NCBI GenBank assembly: GCA_033032865.1
Contig: JAWHQI010000257.1
Location: 2,527,001-2,591,000 of the forward strand
Direction: 5' to 3'
DNA length: 64,000 nt
Source of the DNA: Dactylorhiza incarnata
Taxonomy: Eukaryota; Streptophyta; Magnoliopsida; Asparagales; Orchidaceae
Part shown: positions 1 through 10,648 of the stretch, piece by piece
Position numbering within the stretch: position 1 is the stretch's first letter
Layout: each line of letters opens with the position of its first letter
Program-made: the position numbers and the translations under genes
Notes under the pieces: model-generated
The model's input: the letters and a program-made list of their open reading frames with translations, nothing else
Database searches by the model: none
Told to the model about the DNA's origin: nothing

Positions 1-156
1 TGGTGTGGTCAATTTGTCATTTAGTAGCTAAATATCAAGTCTTAAGCCTTGGGCTCAATTGGCTATTTGCACACCAAGGTGGTTTTTACCTATTCACCTT
101 GGTTCTTAGGACCATTTTGGACTCTTAGAGCAATGTCATGACATTGTCATGACAAA

Positions 157-800
157 ATGCATCTTAGGGGTCTAGTTGTTCTGGGGATGTTACATGAAGT
201 GAGTAAGAAACCTTCAACTTCTTACGGAGAGCTTATCAATATGACAAACCACTTTATCGGGGGAGAGATGTCCAATCCAGATCTCATCTCTTCCCTCACC
301 CACCTTATCTGCCAGCGACGAAGGGAGAGCTCTTCCACTCGACCCCATGTCACTCCCCACCGTGCTCCGAAGCGCCATCAAGAGTTGTTTTAGCCTCCAC
401 CATAATGCGGGAAGAACTTCCACCATTCTCGACCGCCTCTGCATTTGCATCAATTTTAGCAGATGAGGTCGTAACGCCCTCGTTCCCCTTCAAGGGACAT
501 GCGACATCTCCCCCCTCCACTTGATCCGTCGTCATCACGGGCTCCCCCGTGCGATATGATGACGACCAAGAAGAGTATACCGACCTCACTCTTCCGATGG
601 AGAAGGTCGTCGAGATCTTGTAGAAACAACCCGGTTTCAAGAGGCCTCCGCCTCTCAGAGCTGAGTATGGAAATAACAACTAGGATCTTTACTATTAGTT
701 TCATCCAGATGTAGGGGATGACACGAAAAACTGCAGAGCTCTTCGTGACCTTGTTGAGAAGATGTTGAAGGCGGGAAAGCTTAATGAGCTCATTAACCGC
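157..800 (+). pseudogene. Gypsy gag remnant (capsid end and knuckle region)
   Basis: Translation near 200-290 reads TSYGELINMTNHFIGGEM, matching the end of a Retrotrans_gag capsid domain. Near 690-800 comes FHPDVGDDTKNCRALRDL followed by VEKMLKAGKLNELI, the typical region around a Tat-type gag knuckle. The invariant His of the GHDT pattern reads D, and stops interrupt the frame in between. The same two blocks occur in the minus-strand gag at 59918-60753, so both belong to one gag lineage. It is non-functional. Confidence 0.7.
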
Positions 801-1295
801 AAAACTGACCACCGACCTACTTCCTCCAAGGGGAAGGAAGTGGTAGAATTTCAAGAGCTCCGATGCGAGTGCATCGTGCAAGAGGATATCAGCTCCCTTG
901 GGATCATTAATTGTGTTTCTGAATGCGTGGAGGTGGAAGACATTGTCTCCTTAGGCCAAATCAACTGCATTCATGGAGGAGCTAACCTTGAATCTTCAAA
1001 TAAAGTAAGTATCAAGAGGGTTTGCCAGCGGGAGGTTGCTTCTACCTCCCACACTTCTCCTCTGAGAGGAGAGGTCATCTTCAATGAGTATGATCTCCCG
1101 AAGACCTCCAACCCCTTCAACGATGCAATAGTTATGAAGGCGGTGCTCGATAACTACTCAGTGCGAAGAATTTTGATCGACACCGGTAGTTCAGTAAACG
1201 TCATTTTGAAGCCTGCCTTCATGGCAATGAAGACAGGAAGGAAACTTCAAGCCGCCGACGGACCTCTCTATGGGTTCGCTGGTGAGAAAAAATGA
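762..1295 (+). pseudogene. Gypsy gag-end and aspartic protease fragment
   Basis: The 177-codon open stretch starts in the gag tail and reaches the retropepsin motif ILIDTGSSVNVI at about 1171-1206, the D-T-G catalytic triad of LTR-retrotransposon proteases. It ends at a stop shortly after the flap region. The following 160 bases continue the protease in other frames (NAIFGRPLLN-like around 1380-1410), so the protein was broken by small indels. An active element would need this region in frame with gag and RT. Confidence 0.75.
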
Positions 1296-1458
1296 TCGAA
1301 AGGAGCGTACCTTCTCTGCCACCTTGTGCGGAGTGACCTGACAAGCGACGTTCGTTGTGGTCGACGCTCCTAACAGCTACAATGCCATCTTTGGCCGGCC
1401 ACTTCTCAACGAATATCAGGCCATCGTTTCAACGTTTCATCAAGTGGTCTAATTTGGC

Positions 1459-2400
1459 ATGAGGGGAAAGCAATTCAAGGTGTGGAGTGACCCTCGAGTT
1501 ACTCGAGAATGCTATCTCAGCTCAGTCGATATGATCGAGACTTGTCCTCCCACCTTGAAGCCAAAAGATGGGGAGGAATGCATCCAAACTGCCACTAACA
1601 CGGAAGAATCCTCCAAAGAAGAACTCCCCGTAGAAAAAGATGCGAGAGACGGTTCTCACATAGAGGCCGCTCAAACTATTCAAAACGTTCAGTTGGACGA
1701 GGGAGATGGAGAGAGAACCCTGTCGATTAATGCCGAGCTAAAGGAGGAGGACAAATTCATACCGATCAATTTCCTCCTCTCCAACTTAGACGTCTTCGCC
1801 TGGATTGTTGCTGACATGCCTGGGGTAGATCCCAATGTCGCTTGTTACCGCCTCAATATCGATCCCACCTTCAATCCTATCAAGCAAAAGAAGAGAGCGG
1901 TGACAATAACCTTGGCGGAACCTATTCAGGAGGAGGTTTCAAAGCTTCTCAAAGCAATCTTCATCAGGGAGATCTAGTACCCCGAGTGGGTTTTAGACAT
2001 TGTAATGGTGAAAAAATCTAATAATAAATGGCTTATGTGTGTATATTTAACCAAGTTAAATAAAACATGCCCTAAAGATTGTTACCCATTGCCTCAGATA
2101 GATTCCCTAGTTGATTATGTTGTCAGGTTTTTTGTCATGAGTTTTCCCAACGCTTTTTCGGGGTATCATCAAATCCGAATGCATGCTTCCGATATACCGC
2201 ACACGTCATTTATCACCAACGAGGCGTGTTATTGTTACGAGGTTATGCCCTTTGGGCATCAGAACGCTGACGCCACATACTAGTGTATGATGGACCATGT
2301 CTTGAAAAATCAAAAGAGGCGTAATCTAAAAGTGTATGTAGATGTTCTCCTAATCAAGAATTGAGAATTAAGAGAACATCTCCATGACTTGAAGAGATAT
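1459..2400 (+). pseudogene. Gypsy reverse transcriptase fragments
   Basis: Two open stretches (1459-1977 and 2005-2283) with a stop between them carry the linker and palm of a Ty3/Gypsy RT. Recognisable blocks are DVFAWIVADMPGVDP, then MVKKSNNKWLMCVYLTKLNKTCPKD, and finally YEVMPFGHQNADATY. The catalytic MDAFSGY block reads PNAFSGY, so the first catalytic Asp is Asn. At about 2335-2350 the YVDDML-type box reads YVDVLLI, losing a second Asp. With the stops this RT cannot work. Confidence 0.8.
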
Positions 2401-2682
2401 TTTCAATCTTGAGAAAGTTCAAAATAAAACTTAACCCCGCAAAGTGTATCTTCAGGGTAAGCAAATGAAAAAATCTTTGGAAATCTCTTAACCCCTCACG
2501 GTCTTGAACCTAATCCGGATAAGGTCAAGAAGATCCTGAGCATATTACCTCCTCGAACCCCGAAGGAAGTTCATCAGTTAGCAGGAAGGATAACCAGGTT
2601 GAGTCGTTTTATCTCTCGGTCCGAGGATAAGTGTGCATCTTTTTTCAAGACCCTTTGAGGGGCTTCAAAGTTCCAATGGACC

Positions 2683-3120
2683 AAGGAGTGTGATCAAGTT
2701 TTTGAGGAACTCAAGAAACAATTATATCGACTCCTCTCCTCCAAAGTCCCTGGGAGGGGCAAAATCTCTTGTTATACTTGGGGGGTTGGATCTGAAGCAG
2801 TTAGTTCTGTGCTTGTGCGAGAGGAAGTGAAGAAACAGTTCCCAATACATTACATCAGCAGGGTACTGAAGGATGCTGAAACGAGATATCTCATTTTGGA
2901 GAAGTTGGCCATTGCTTTAGTCATATCAGCACGGAGATTTCGTCCCTATTTTTAAGGTCACTCGATTCAGGTAGTAACAAATCATCCTTTGAAGAACATC
3001 TTGGAGAAACCGGAGCACTCGAGAAGATTAGCTAAATGGGCAATCAAACTTGGATAGTTCGATATCTCGTATTCCTCGAGGATGACAATCAAAGCTCAGG
3101 TCCTCGCAGATTTCATGGTA
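2683..3120 (+). pseudogene. Gypsy RNase H fragment
   Basis: The RT-RNase H domain is readable across frame breaks. It begins near FQWTKECDQVFEEL, continues through FPIHYISRVLKDAETRY and LEKLAIALVISARRFRPYF, then a stop, then VVTNHPLKNILEKPEHS and LAKWAIKLG. The wording RVLKDAE, ARRFRPYF and AQVLADFM is characteristic of Tat/Ogre-lineage Gypsy elements, which have dual RNase H domains. The second domain and integrase are absent. Confidence 0.75.
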
Positions 3121-3194
3121 AATTTAATGAATGTGATTAATAATAATTTGATGATTCTCCTCATTACACTATGGAACCACATAATTTTTTTAAT

Positions 3195-3420
3195 ATATAT
3201 ATATATATATATATAATTTTATTTACATGAACCTCCCTTCAAAATTTACAAAATTATTGGGTACAACTTGCAACCCTCTATCATAAGTTTGCATTTCATA
3301 ACATGCATGCACAAAAATATCCCCTCCAGTTAAACTAAAGGAGGTAATTTTTTGCATGCGTGTTTTGAAATGTAAACTTAGAGTTTTTTGTAATTTCAAA
3401 AGATATATATATATATATAA
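3195..3420. repeat. AT microsatellites and partial foldback-MITE copy (copy 1)
   Basis: Two TA-repeat tracts (about 3195-3216 and 3402-3420) flank a segment whose halves are partly complementary: a run of CATTTCATAACATGCATGC faces GCATGCGTGTTTTGAAATG. The same core (CATTTCATA..CATTCATGC and its inverse) occurs at 5640-5945 and 12300-12595, and the outer arms match the copy at 9683-10200. It lies within 310 bp upstream of the SCPL start codon, where a promoter would be. Confidence 0.6.
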
Positions 3421-3486
3421 TATTATTATATATAATCATCCTTTGAAGAACATCTCTCCGATTCTTTAAATTCTCGACTCTCACCC

Positions 3487-3488
<2 letters not shown>

Positions 3489-3527
<39 letters not shown>
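3489..3527 (+). repeat. CT microsatellite in the putative SCPL 5' leader
   Basis: An uninterrupted CT dinucleotide run of about 38 bases ends seven bases before the SCPL ATG at 3535. Pyrimidine-rich CT tracts are common in plant 5' leaders and core promoters. No clear TATA box stands at the usual distance; the TA repeats at 3402-3420 are the nearest candidate. Confidence 0.6.
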
Positions 3528-3529
<2 letters not shown>

Positions 3530-3534
3530 GCATT

Positions 3535-3686
3535 ATGGCGACAAAATTGAGGGGTAGTTGGAGCAAGCTTGTGGTGATGCTATGCATAAGTTTAATGAAG
3601 TATGATGGTATTCGTATTTCTTCCGCTGTACAAGTATCTCATCTTCCCAGCTTTGACGGTGCTCTTCCCTTTCATTTGGAAACTGG
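3535..3686 (+). pseudogene. SCPL exon 1: signal peptide and N-terminus
   Basis: ATG at 3535 opens a basic start, then a hydrophobic stretch (LVVMLCISLM), consistent with a secretory signal peptide. The mature N-terminus reads HLPSFDGALPFHLETG, the S10 block that follows the signal peptide (consensus LPGF.G.LPF.LETGYV). The donor GTGAGT is at 3687. The exon ends after two bases of a Gly codon, completed by exon 2 across a 4.9-kb intron. Confidence 0.85.
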
Positions 3687-4317
3687 GTGAGTCTTTTTTC
3701 TGTGCATTTCTATGCATGTATATACACACACACGCCCGCGAGTAATGGGCACGAGTATTTGCCCTTGCGGCCAACCGTGATAGTATCGCAATCGAAACAG
3801 TCACAATCAATTAATTAATGCCAAATATAGTTATACATGGCCTTTCAATTTGTGTTACAAAAATCTCCATACTCATTAATTAATGTCAAATCAATTTTGA
3901 TAAATTGATGAGTTTATTGATGGCTCCTCGAAAATATCACTGACATGCATAATGACATTATTATTCGAAAATACCACTAAGTAGGTATAAGCTCTCCTAA
4001 ATTTTTTTTTATTTTATGAATTTTCATCGTTCCTTCTAATTTACGGATGTGATGTAATTACTTAAATAAACATTATATTTTAAATTTTTTGAAATAATTT
4101 ATAAAATATGTCATTATTTTTTGAACGAGATTGAGAGTTAGATTATATTTGATAGTTTTGAATGTTCTAATGAATATGATTCATTTTATGATTTTATTTG
4201 AGCACAATGACCAACCTAAGTTTTTTTCTTAATATTATATATGCATACATATATATATATATAATTTAAATAATTGTATAATTATAGTCAGTATTTTGTT
4301 GTTCTACATATTATTTT

Positions 4318-5284
4318 TGTTGGGGTTCAGCCCCTAAAGGAGGTTTTTTGTGAATTTTTTTATTGATTCAGTTTTTAGGTTACAACCTGGTAAAAAGGCA
4401 GGTTGCAACGCGCTAGGCTCTGTCCTTGCAATTTGGAGCAAAAATCTGGGAGGTTTCTTGGTCCGGTTCAACTGAACCGGACGGCTGCTATTGGCGTGAA
4501 CTCTTTATTGGTTTTAGAGTGCTGGAAGGTTAGGGTTAATTTATTCTATTCCTCTCCCGATTCTAAATAGCCGAACCTCTCTCTTCCCCGATTTCTTGTC
4601 GCCGCCCCTTTCTCCTCTTCTCTCGATGTTGGAGAGTCACCGCCGGTGAGTGAGGAGAGGCCGCTTGCGCCGCCGGTGAAGGGCTGCTGTCGCTGCCGCC
4701 GTCCTGAACAGTGTTGTCGCTGGAAGAGGGGTTTGTCGCCGCCCTTATCGCCGATCTTCAGTTGGAGAAGGAGAGGGCTGTTTGTGCTGCTGCTCTTGTG
4801 GTGGTTGTTGCCGCATGTTGCCGCTGATTGGAAGAGCGGTGTAGCCGTTGTTGCCGTTACCGGAAGGAGGTAGTGTTTCCTCAACTTGCTTGGAGATTTC
4901 TCCACCGCTTTCAAAGGCCTCTTCGTCTACGTCATAAGGTGTTTTCTATCTCGTTTTTACTTGCTATTGTGCAGATAGTGGAGAGTAGATTATTATCCTA
5001 TTGTAGAGAAGTGGTGTTCATCTTTGTTGGTGGAGAAGGTTGGATTTGTTGTCAAATCCGGTGGGCGTTCTAGGTTTGGGCAAACCTAGATTATCGTTGT
5101 AATCCTTATTTGTTATAGTGGATTTTGTTGTGCCGTGCCCCGTGGTTTTTGACCTTCAAGTTGTGAAGGTTTTCCACGTATATCTCTGTGTTTGTGTGTT
5201 TTTTTGTTGGTTTGATTTTCTCAGGTTTTGTTTGCTCTGTTGATCGGTGGGAGACGTCGCTACGGGCGACCTTCATTCCCTACA
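4318..5284. mobile_element. Solo LTR in SCPL intron 1 (TSD ATTTT)
   Basis: A 967-bp segment starts TGTTGGG and ends CCCTACA, a TG...CA-ended near-perfect terminal inverted repeat. It is bounded by identical 5-bp duplications ATTTT (4313-4317 and 5285-5289). No internal retrotransposon coding is present, so it is a solo LTR left by LTR-LTR recombination. A GC-rich stretch near 4600-4880 gives overlapping ORFs on both strands that I do not consider genes. The superfamily cannot be told without internal sequence. Confidence 0.78.
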
Positions 5285-5334
5285 ATTTTTTCTGAGAATC
5301 TTAAGTAATTTTCGCAGGTTGGTATAAATACTAA

Positions 5335-5486
5335 GGGCTGTTTGGCGGGCTGATCCTGCGCGGTTGCGCGGACCACCCCGTGCGGTCGCGGCCGCCGCTC
5401 GTTTGGCTGGGCTGCGGTCGTGCGGCTGGATCCGCCCGCCATATATTTTATGTGAATTCCCGCAGATTTCATCCGTGCGGGAGCCC
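5335..5486. mobile_element. Tourist-like MITE candidate (TSD TAA)
   Basis: This 152-bp GC-rich segment starts GGGCTGTTTGG and ends GGGAGCCC. It is flanked on both sides by TAA, the 3-bp duplication expected of PIF/Harbinger (Tourist) elements. The terminal inverted repeat is only about five bases, so the call is tentative. Confidence 0.4.
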
Positions 5487-5639
5487 TAATTCAAGAGTCT
5501 TTATTCGATCCAATAAGTTTTTTGTTGTTGTATAAAATTTAATTTTTTGCAATCTAAACTTAACAAATAGATATACTTCTTATTAAATGTCTTCTTAATT
5601 GTATATATATTAAGGGCCATTTACCCGCAGCTCTTCTCT

Positions 5640-5945
5640 AATTTTGCTAAATTACTGACAATACCTCTCTTATTTTTTAAATTACAAAAATTTTTCCTAA
5701 AAATTTTTTTTCATCACAAAAATCTCCCGTGAAGTTTTCATTTCATAACATCCATGCTCAAAAATACCTCTCTTATAAGTGTACAATTTTCAGGGGGTAT
5801 TTTTGTTCATGGATGTTACAAAATGAAAAGTAAGGGGAGGTTTTTGTAATGAAATGGAAACTTAAGGAAATATTTTTGTAATTTCAAAAACAAGAGAGGT
5901 GTTCTCTGTAATTATGATAACTTATAGGGGAAGATTTGGGTAATT
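5640..5945. repeat. Foldback MITE, copy 2
   Basis: The left half (tracts such as CATTTCATAACATCCATGC and CAAAAATACCTCTCTTAT) is mirrored by the right half (GGATGTTACAAAATG, then GTAATTTCAAAAACAAGAGAGG), giving a long imperfect inverted repeat with a short loop near 5795. The same arms recur at 3226-3400, 9683-10200 and 12300-12595. It has no coding capacity. Confidence 0.65.
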
Positions 5946-6261
5946 ATTTCTATATATTACACAAATTCCTCAAAAATATGGATCATATAGATGAATATTG
6001 CATTTATTTTTCCTCTGCACGGTTTTGGGTCGCGGCTGCCAAGCGAAAATCTTCATTTTTCTCTTCGCTAGCGCCTTGCGCACACTTCAATGTAATATTA
6101 TACGACAAAATTGTGGTTGTAATCCTCAAACTTTACTAACTTTTGGAAATCAGTTACTTAAGTTTAACAAGTAAGAATTCAGTCATTTAAGTCTATAAAG
6201 TAATGAATTTCAGTCTCTAACCTCATCATTGCCTTAAAAGCAAATGAAAAACCAATCTTTA

Positions 6262-6477
6262 AGGTTATTTTGAAAATAAATAGTTGAATATATATTCAGT
6301 ATTTAATGTAATAGTAATACAATATTTTAAAAATAGCACGGTTATTTTAAAAAGTGAACAATTATTTTTAGGTTATTTTGAAAATAAATAGTTGAATATA
6401 TATTCAGTATTTAATGTAATAGTAATACAATATTTTAAAAATAGCACGGTTATTTTAAAAAGTGAACAATTATTTTT
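6262..6477. repeat. Perfect 108-bp tandem duplication inside the MULE
   Basis: The 108-bp AT-rich unit beginning AGGTTATTTTGAAAATAAAT occurs at 6262-6369 and again at 6370-6477 with no differences seen by eye. Identity this high between old surroundings suggests a recent local duplication or an assembly artefact. Confidence 0.9.
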
Positions 6478-6590
6478 AGGAGCACGGAATATCTTCCGAT
6501 TAAAAAACAAGTTAATTTCATGTTTACCCAAGACTTGGATGCCAATCTTGATAATATGCATGCTTAAATTTCTGCTCTATCAACCACTGT

Positions 6591-7170
6591 TCAATCCATG
6601 GCATTGCAAGAATCCTCCTCGCCTATCGCCAGCTCTTTCTTGGCGAGTGCTCTACCAGCAGAAAGAAGTAGTACGGAAGAAATCTTGAACTTCATGGTAT
6701 TGTTGTTCCTGAGAATTTGTTTGACATAAACAAGACATAAATGTTGCTTTTTAAAAGCACATCGGTACATATGCATGTCTATATTTAAGTAATGTATGCA
6801 ACTTATAGCATGACGATAAGGAATACCACTAACTCTCCATTTCTCACACGAGCAAAAATTATTATCCGAGGAAACTACAAACTTTTCAGGCACACTCACT
6901 ACCTCAAACATTTTGTCTTTTGACCATAAGGGCATCCATATTCCATTGTGTTTAGCCTCCTCTTCAAACTTTTTTGAAATTTTTAGGTTCACATGCATCA
7001 TTAACTTGTTTCTCCTACCCTACTTCTTATGTTAGCTCACCTACCCATCAAATATAGTCGGATGTCTTCAAACATTGTTAATATTGGCTTCTCTCGCATA
7101 TCTAATATAACACGGTTGAATGCCTCCGACATATTGTTTACTACCACATCATAAATTGAATGTCACTAAA
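6591..7170 (-). pseudogene. MULE transposase C-terminal fragment with damaged SWIM zinc finger
   Basis: On the minus strand, 7170 to about 7020 reads NNMSEAFNRVILDMREK and EDIRLYLMGR, the end of a MULE transposase domain. The open stretch 7001-6591 (136 aa) then gives FEVVSVPEKFVV and CSCEKWRVSGIPYRHA, the SWIM zinc finger (CxC...CxH). The third ligand Cys reads Tyr (GIPYRHA instead of GIPCRHA). The DDE catalytic region is missing. A captured FAR1/MUG-type host gene is possible, but the flanking TIRs support a TE. Confidence 0.75.
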
Positions 7171-7561
7171 ATTAAGCATGCTTACGCCATAAAAACAGGA
7201 GTTACCGTAAAAAACGTCTAGGCCATGAAAACTTGAACAAGGGTTTCGGTGAGAAGGAAGTTATCGTAAAAAACCTAGAAGGACCTTATCGGCGAGGGTC
7301 GACGAGCGAGGGAGAGGAGGGGGGTTTCGGCTAGCCAGCACGGGAGGGAGTGCAAGCGAGGGTTTCGGCGAGCACTGGATAGAGTTTACGGGAAGAGGAA
7401 GGGAGTTCTGGCTTAAGGAGTTATTCTCAAAATAAAAGGACCCTATTCAGCTTATTGTCGTGCCCTTATTATTCGTTTTATTATTTTCAAAATAACCTGA
7501 GAAGTTGCTTTTCCGTTTGTAATTAACGGAATGATGAGGTTAGGGACTGCAATACATTGCT

Positions 7562-7785
7562 TTTCCGTTCATATGGCGCGACGTTTGGAGGCGCCGTTTG
7601 GGGCAAACGCCGCCGCAAGGCGGGTAACCAAATGCCCGGCGGTGTCGTTTGTCGCGTTTCCTCCTGCCGCGCCATGAGGAAGAATGGAGCAAAATGCTCC
7701 GTTTCGAGCCCCGCCTCCTCCCCTCCGGTCGCAACCCCGTCTCCAGCTGCTGGTTCTGCCCGCTAACGCCCAAACAAATAAACCC
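7562..7785. mobile_element. GC-rich insertion nested in the right TIR of the MULE
   Basis: Comparing the two MULE TIRs shows that the right one is interrupted here by about 220 bp of GC-rich sequence ending near GCCCAAACAAATAAACCC, a Tourist-like terminal wording. The left end (GGCGCGACGTTTGGAGGCG) is only weakly complementary, so exact ends and target duplication are uncertain. Opposing ORFs inside it are chance. Confidence 0.5.
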
Positions 7786-7894
7786 TTAGAAGGACTGAAT
7801 TCTTGTTTATTAAATTTAAGGGACTGATTTTCAAAAGTTATTAAAACTAGAGGACTAAAAACCACAATTTTGCTTTTATATATTATACGAGGGA

Positions 7895-8616
7895 CCAATG
7901 ACCTAGATTATATTGGAATAAATGCCACACATTTTAACACTCTCACTCTATGGCTCCCTCGGTGCTGATTACCTCTTTAGCGCTAATGACGTCGAGTCCT
8001 CTGCGGAAGGCTTGAAACTTCCCATTGCCAACAGAGGAGGACCGCCTTCGGCTACCATCGAATGTGTTGGTCTAATGACAACTCATTAATAAATCGTCAT
8101 CTGCGTTGTGATGGGTAGTTTCGGTGTGGCGCGGATTCAGCAGAATGCCACTATATATGGATCTACGCCCATTTGGCAGGGTCGCGATCCCGCATTTAAC
8201 CATGTGAACCCAAGATTCAGGATTTTAACAGAGCACCTAATTGCTCCAGATTTCCGGCTGGATCTCGCGCAAATAAAATATGCGGGATGTCTAAGCAAAA
8301 ATTGCTCATGCAATCACGCCCACGATAAATTACCATGCGTTACTCGTACAAAAAATTTTTGCTCCGCTAACAGTACACATTAAGCTAAATTTAGCTTCAA
8401 CCGTGCCCAGGAATCCAAAAGGGATCGAGTGTCATTACTCTACTCATACATCTATTGTTCATTTTTCCTTACCTCATAATTATTATTACTATAAATGTAT
8501 TGCATATTTACACTATTCATGTTATTGTTGTTATTATTATTAAAACATGAATACTAGTATATTTATATATGATTTCTCGCGCGGCTTTAACCATGCAATA
8601 AGAATGAAATACACAG
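7895..8616. other. SCPL intron 1, 3' part: no recognised feature
   Basis: An open stretch at 8108-8383 (91 codons) has no recognisable domain and sits inside an intron. The sequence turns AT-rich before the exon 2 acceptor at 8615-8616. I see nothing further. Confidence 0.5.
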
Positions 8617-8762
8617 GTATGTTACAGTGGAGAAGGGATCGGAATACTTCTACTATTTTGTAGAGTCTGAACGCAATCCCAGTGAAGACCCGCTTATCCT
8701 GTGGCTCATTGGCGGCCCTTACTGTGCTGGCTTCACCGGATTGGTTTGGAGTAGCCGTATAG
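8617..8762 (+). pseudogene. SCPL exon 2: substrate-binding/oxyanion region
   Basis: The exon continues the Gly codon from exon 1 and reads GYVTVEKGSEYFYYFVESE, then PLILWLIGGPYCAGFTG. In active S10 enzymes the last block is WLTGGPGCS, whose glycines form part of the oxyanion hole and substrate site. Here the second Gly is Tyr and the Ser is Ala. The exon stays open and ends at donor GTAAGC (8763), so the coding frame survived while key residues did not. Confidence 0.85.
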
Positions 8763-8823
8763 GTAAGCAGCTACAATACGTATCAATGCCAAGCTACCCA
8801 ATATACATATATATATATATATA

Positions 8824-9350
8824 TCTTTAACTACTATATGCAAGAAGTTGCCTTTGATGCAACATTCAAAAGTGACAAATATATTCTCATTCTTCTACTC
8901 CAATGACTTAATATATATTATGAAAAAATGAAAATTCATAAAATATAATAGCCATTTGTGTAATTACATAATATCTTAATAATAAAAATAATGATGAAAT
9001 TTATAAAATTCAAAAAAAATCAGGAGACCTCTTACACCTACTATGGCATGACAGGTAATCATTATGTCTCCAAAAATTAATTTCAAAATATAATGATTTA
9101 CTTTAAAATGATTTTTTGTTAAAATATAAATGTTTTTGAGAAAAATAATTATAAAATATTGATGTATATTTTTTTACGGTCATTTTGAGTACTCATATGC
9201 ATAAGTTGCGGGGGAAGCCCATCATCGTCAGTCGGGTACTGTCGAATGCGGGCGCAGCCCGCTAATAGTCAGTGAGCACGGGCGAAGTCATATTATTTCA
9301 TGTTATTTCAGTGGGTTGCGCCCGCATATGAACACTTACTTTTATTCAAA
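8824..9350 (+). mobile_element. Helitron-like fragment in SCPL intron 2
   Basis: Starting at TC (8824) after an AT repeat, the first 60 bases resemble the 5' terminus of the Helitron at 37582 (TCTATAACTACTATATAC, then AGAAGTTGCC). Around 9180-9290 it has the same TTTTGAGTACTCATATG and GGGCGCAGCCCGC wording as the other copies. The 3' stem-loop plus CTRG end is not present. Instead the 3' part returns as an inverted copy (9300-9400), so the element is broken or rearranged. Confidence 0.55.
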
Positions 9351-9682
9351 ACATATACATATGAGTATTTAAAATGACTGTAAAAAATATGAATTAATAT
9401 TCCTATTTTTATTTTGTAAAAAATGTAAATTCTTACATTAAAAAATAATTTATATCTCCTTCTATCTTCTCTTCTCCTCTCCCTCCTATTCCTAAATGTA
9501 GCCTCTCTCTCTTTTCTCTTTCTTTCTCTCTCTTCATTGGATGGCCGAGATCAAAAACTTGGCATACGTGGGATGACTAAGATTAATTCTATAACTCTAA
9601 ACTACTTCTTTAATACAGTTATACATCAATTCATGATCATATATAAATGCTGCTTAATTTCATTGCATATATATATATAGGG

Positions 9683-10200
9683 TTAATTATTACGGGGACC
9701 TAATCTGGGAGTTTGCAAAAGTATAGATTGCACCACTATATCTTTCGAAATTACATTTAGCTATCTTGTAAGTTTTTTCAGTTTACAAAAATGTCCATTT
9801 TAATCAGACATATTATTTTATATTATTTCAATTTTATTCTTTTACAATGATTCTAAATTCATTAAAAAATTAAAGAATAAAATGTAAGACATATTTTTCA
9901 ATAAACAGTTATTACAAAGAATAAAATTGAAATATCATAAAATAATTTGACATATTTGATCACTTTTCATCTATATTTTTGAAAAAATGTCATATCTTTC
10001 AAAGTAAAGTCTTTACGAAGGATAAAATTGAATATCATAAAATTATTTGGCTAATTTTATCATTTTCATCCATATTTCTAACGAAATGAGTTTTTTTGTA
10101 AATTAGAGAAACTTAGAGGACAGGTAAATATAATTTCGAAAGATAGAGAGGTGCAACCTATAATTATGCAAACTCACTCCCAGGATAGTCGCGGTAATAT
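9683..10200. repeat. Foldback MITE, copy 3 (about 520 bp, SCPL intron 2)
   Basis: The left end TATTACGGGGACC...CTGGGAGTTTGC is answered at the right end by GCAAACTCACTCCCAGGATAG...CGGTAATA. Roughly 100-bp arms include TTTCGAAATTACATTTA opposite TAAATATAATTTCGAAA. The interior has an AT-rich internal repeat (ATTGAA.TATCATAAAAT.ATTTG twice). It is non-coding and belongs to the family at 5640 and 12300. Confidence 0.7.
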
Positions 10201-10277
10201 AATATTATATATATATATATATATATAATATAATACTATTATTCTTATTTTCAAATGCATGTCTTTATGCATGCCAG

Positions 10278-10354
10278 GCCCTCTAAGAATTAAAACCGAC
10301 GCTTATAATGATGCATTTCTCACATCAGTTTATAATCCTCACTCGTGGACCAAG
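10278..10354 (+). pseudogene. SCPL exon 3
   Basis: After acceptor AG at 10276-10277 the exon completes a Gly codon and reads GPLRIKTDAYNDAFLTSV then YNPHSWTK, matching the S10 block GPL.......NPYSWTK. Donor GTGAGT follows at 10355. Phase 0 at the 3' end agrees with exon 4. Confidence 0.85.
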
Positions 10355-10648
10355 GTGAGTCTTCATTGTATACAATGCTATTGTTGATCATGAAAGATAT
10401 TTTTAGGTGTGCTCTCTCGTCTAAGATCATGGTGCTCGCGCAAAAATAACACGATTAGAATATTGCAGTATTCCGCAAAAATAATTCCGCCGTAGGATAC
10501 CAGATCGTACGGCTGTATTGTTTATCCCACCTAAAATTAGGTGGGAGAAACGCGCCTAAATTTTTTTCCTCAACACTCGGCCATCAAATTGAGGATCGGC
10601 AACGAGTTACCACAGCTTCTCTCACAACGGATCTTTTTTGGCCGACAG

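Larger units (their letters stand above)
1..3125 (+). mobile_element. Degenerate Ty3/Gypsy element, Tat/Ogre-like, 5' cut by the window edge
   Basis: Remnants follow Gypsy order on the plus strand: gag C-terminus (157-800), aspartic protease (762-1295), reverse transcriptase (1750-2400) and RNase H (2683-3120). Several stops and frame changes separate them. After RNase H the reading stops at ADFM, where Tat/Ogre elements normally enter a second RNase H domain, and AT-rich sequence follows, so the 3' part including integrase is missing. No LTR is visible. The gag zinc-knuckle region resembles that of the gag-only element at 59918-60753. The clade assignment is inference from motifs. Confidence 0.8.
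6106..7879 (-). mobile_element. Mutator-like element (MULE) with long TIRs in SCPL intron 1
   Basis: Left (about 6106-6235) and right (about 7500-7560 plus 7786-7872) ends are long inverted repeats. For example, left AGAATTCAGTCATTTAAG faces right inverse AGAATTCAGTCCTTC, and AACCTCATCATT faces AATGATGAGGTT. Both sides are bounded by ATATTATACGA (6095-6105 and 7880-7890), a 9-11 bp duplication that fits Mutator. A minus-strand MURA fragment lies inside. The right TIR is split by a nested element at 7562-7785. Confidence 0.75.

Noticed and set aside
4546..5073. Opposing ORFs in the first solo LTR
   Set aside because: A GC-rich LTR with no domain in either frame.
8108..8383. 91-codon ORF in SCPL intron 1
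   Set aside because: No recognisable domain and it sits inside an intron; treated as chance.
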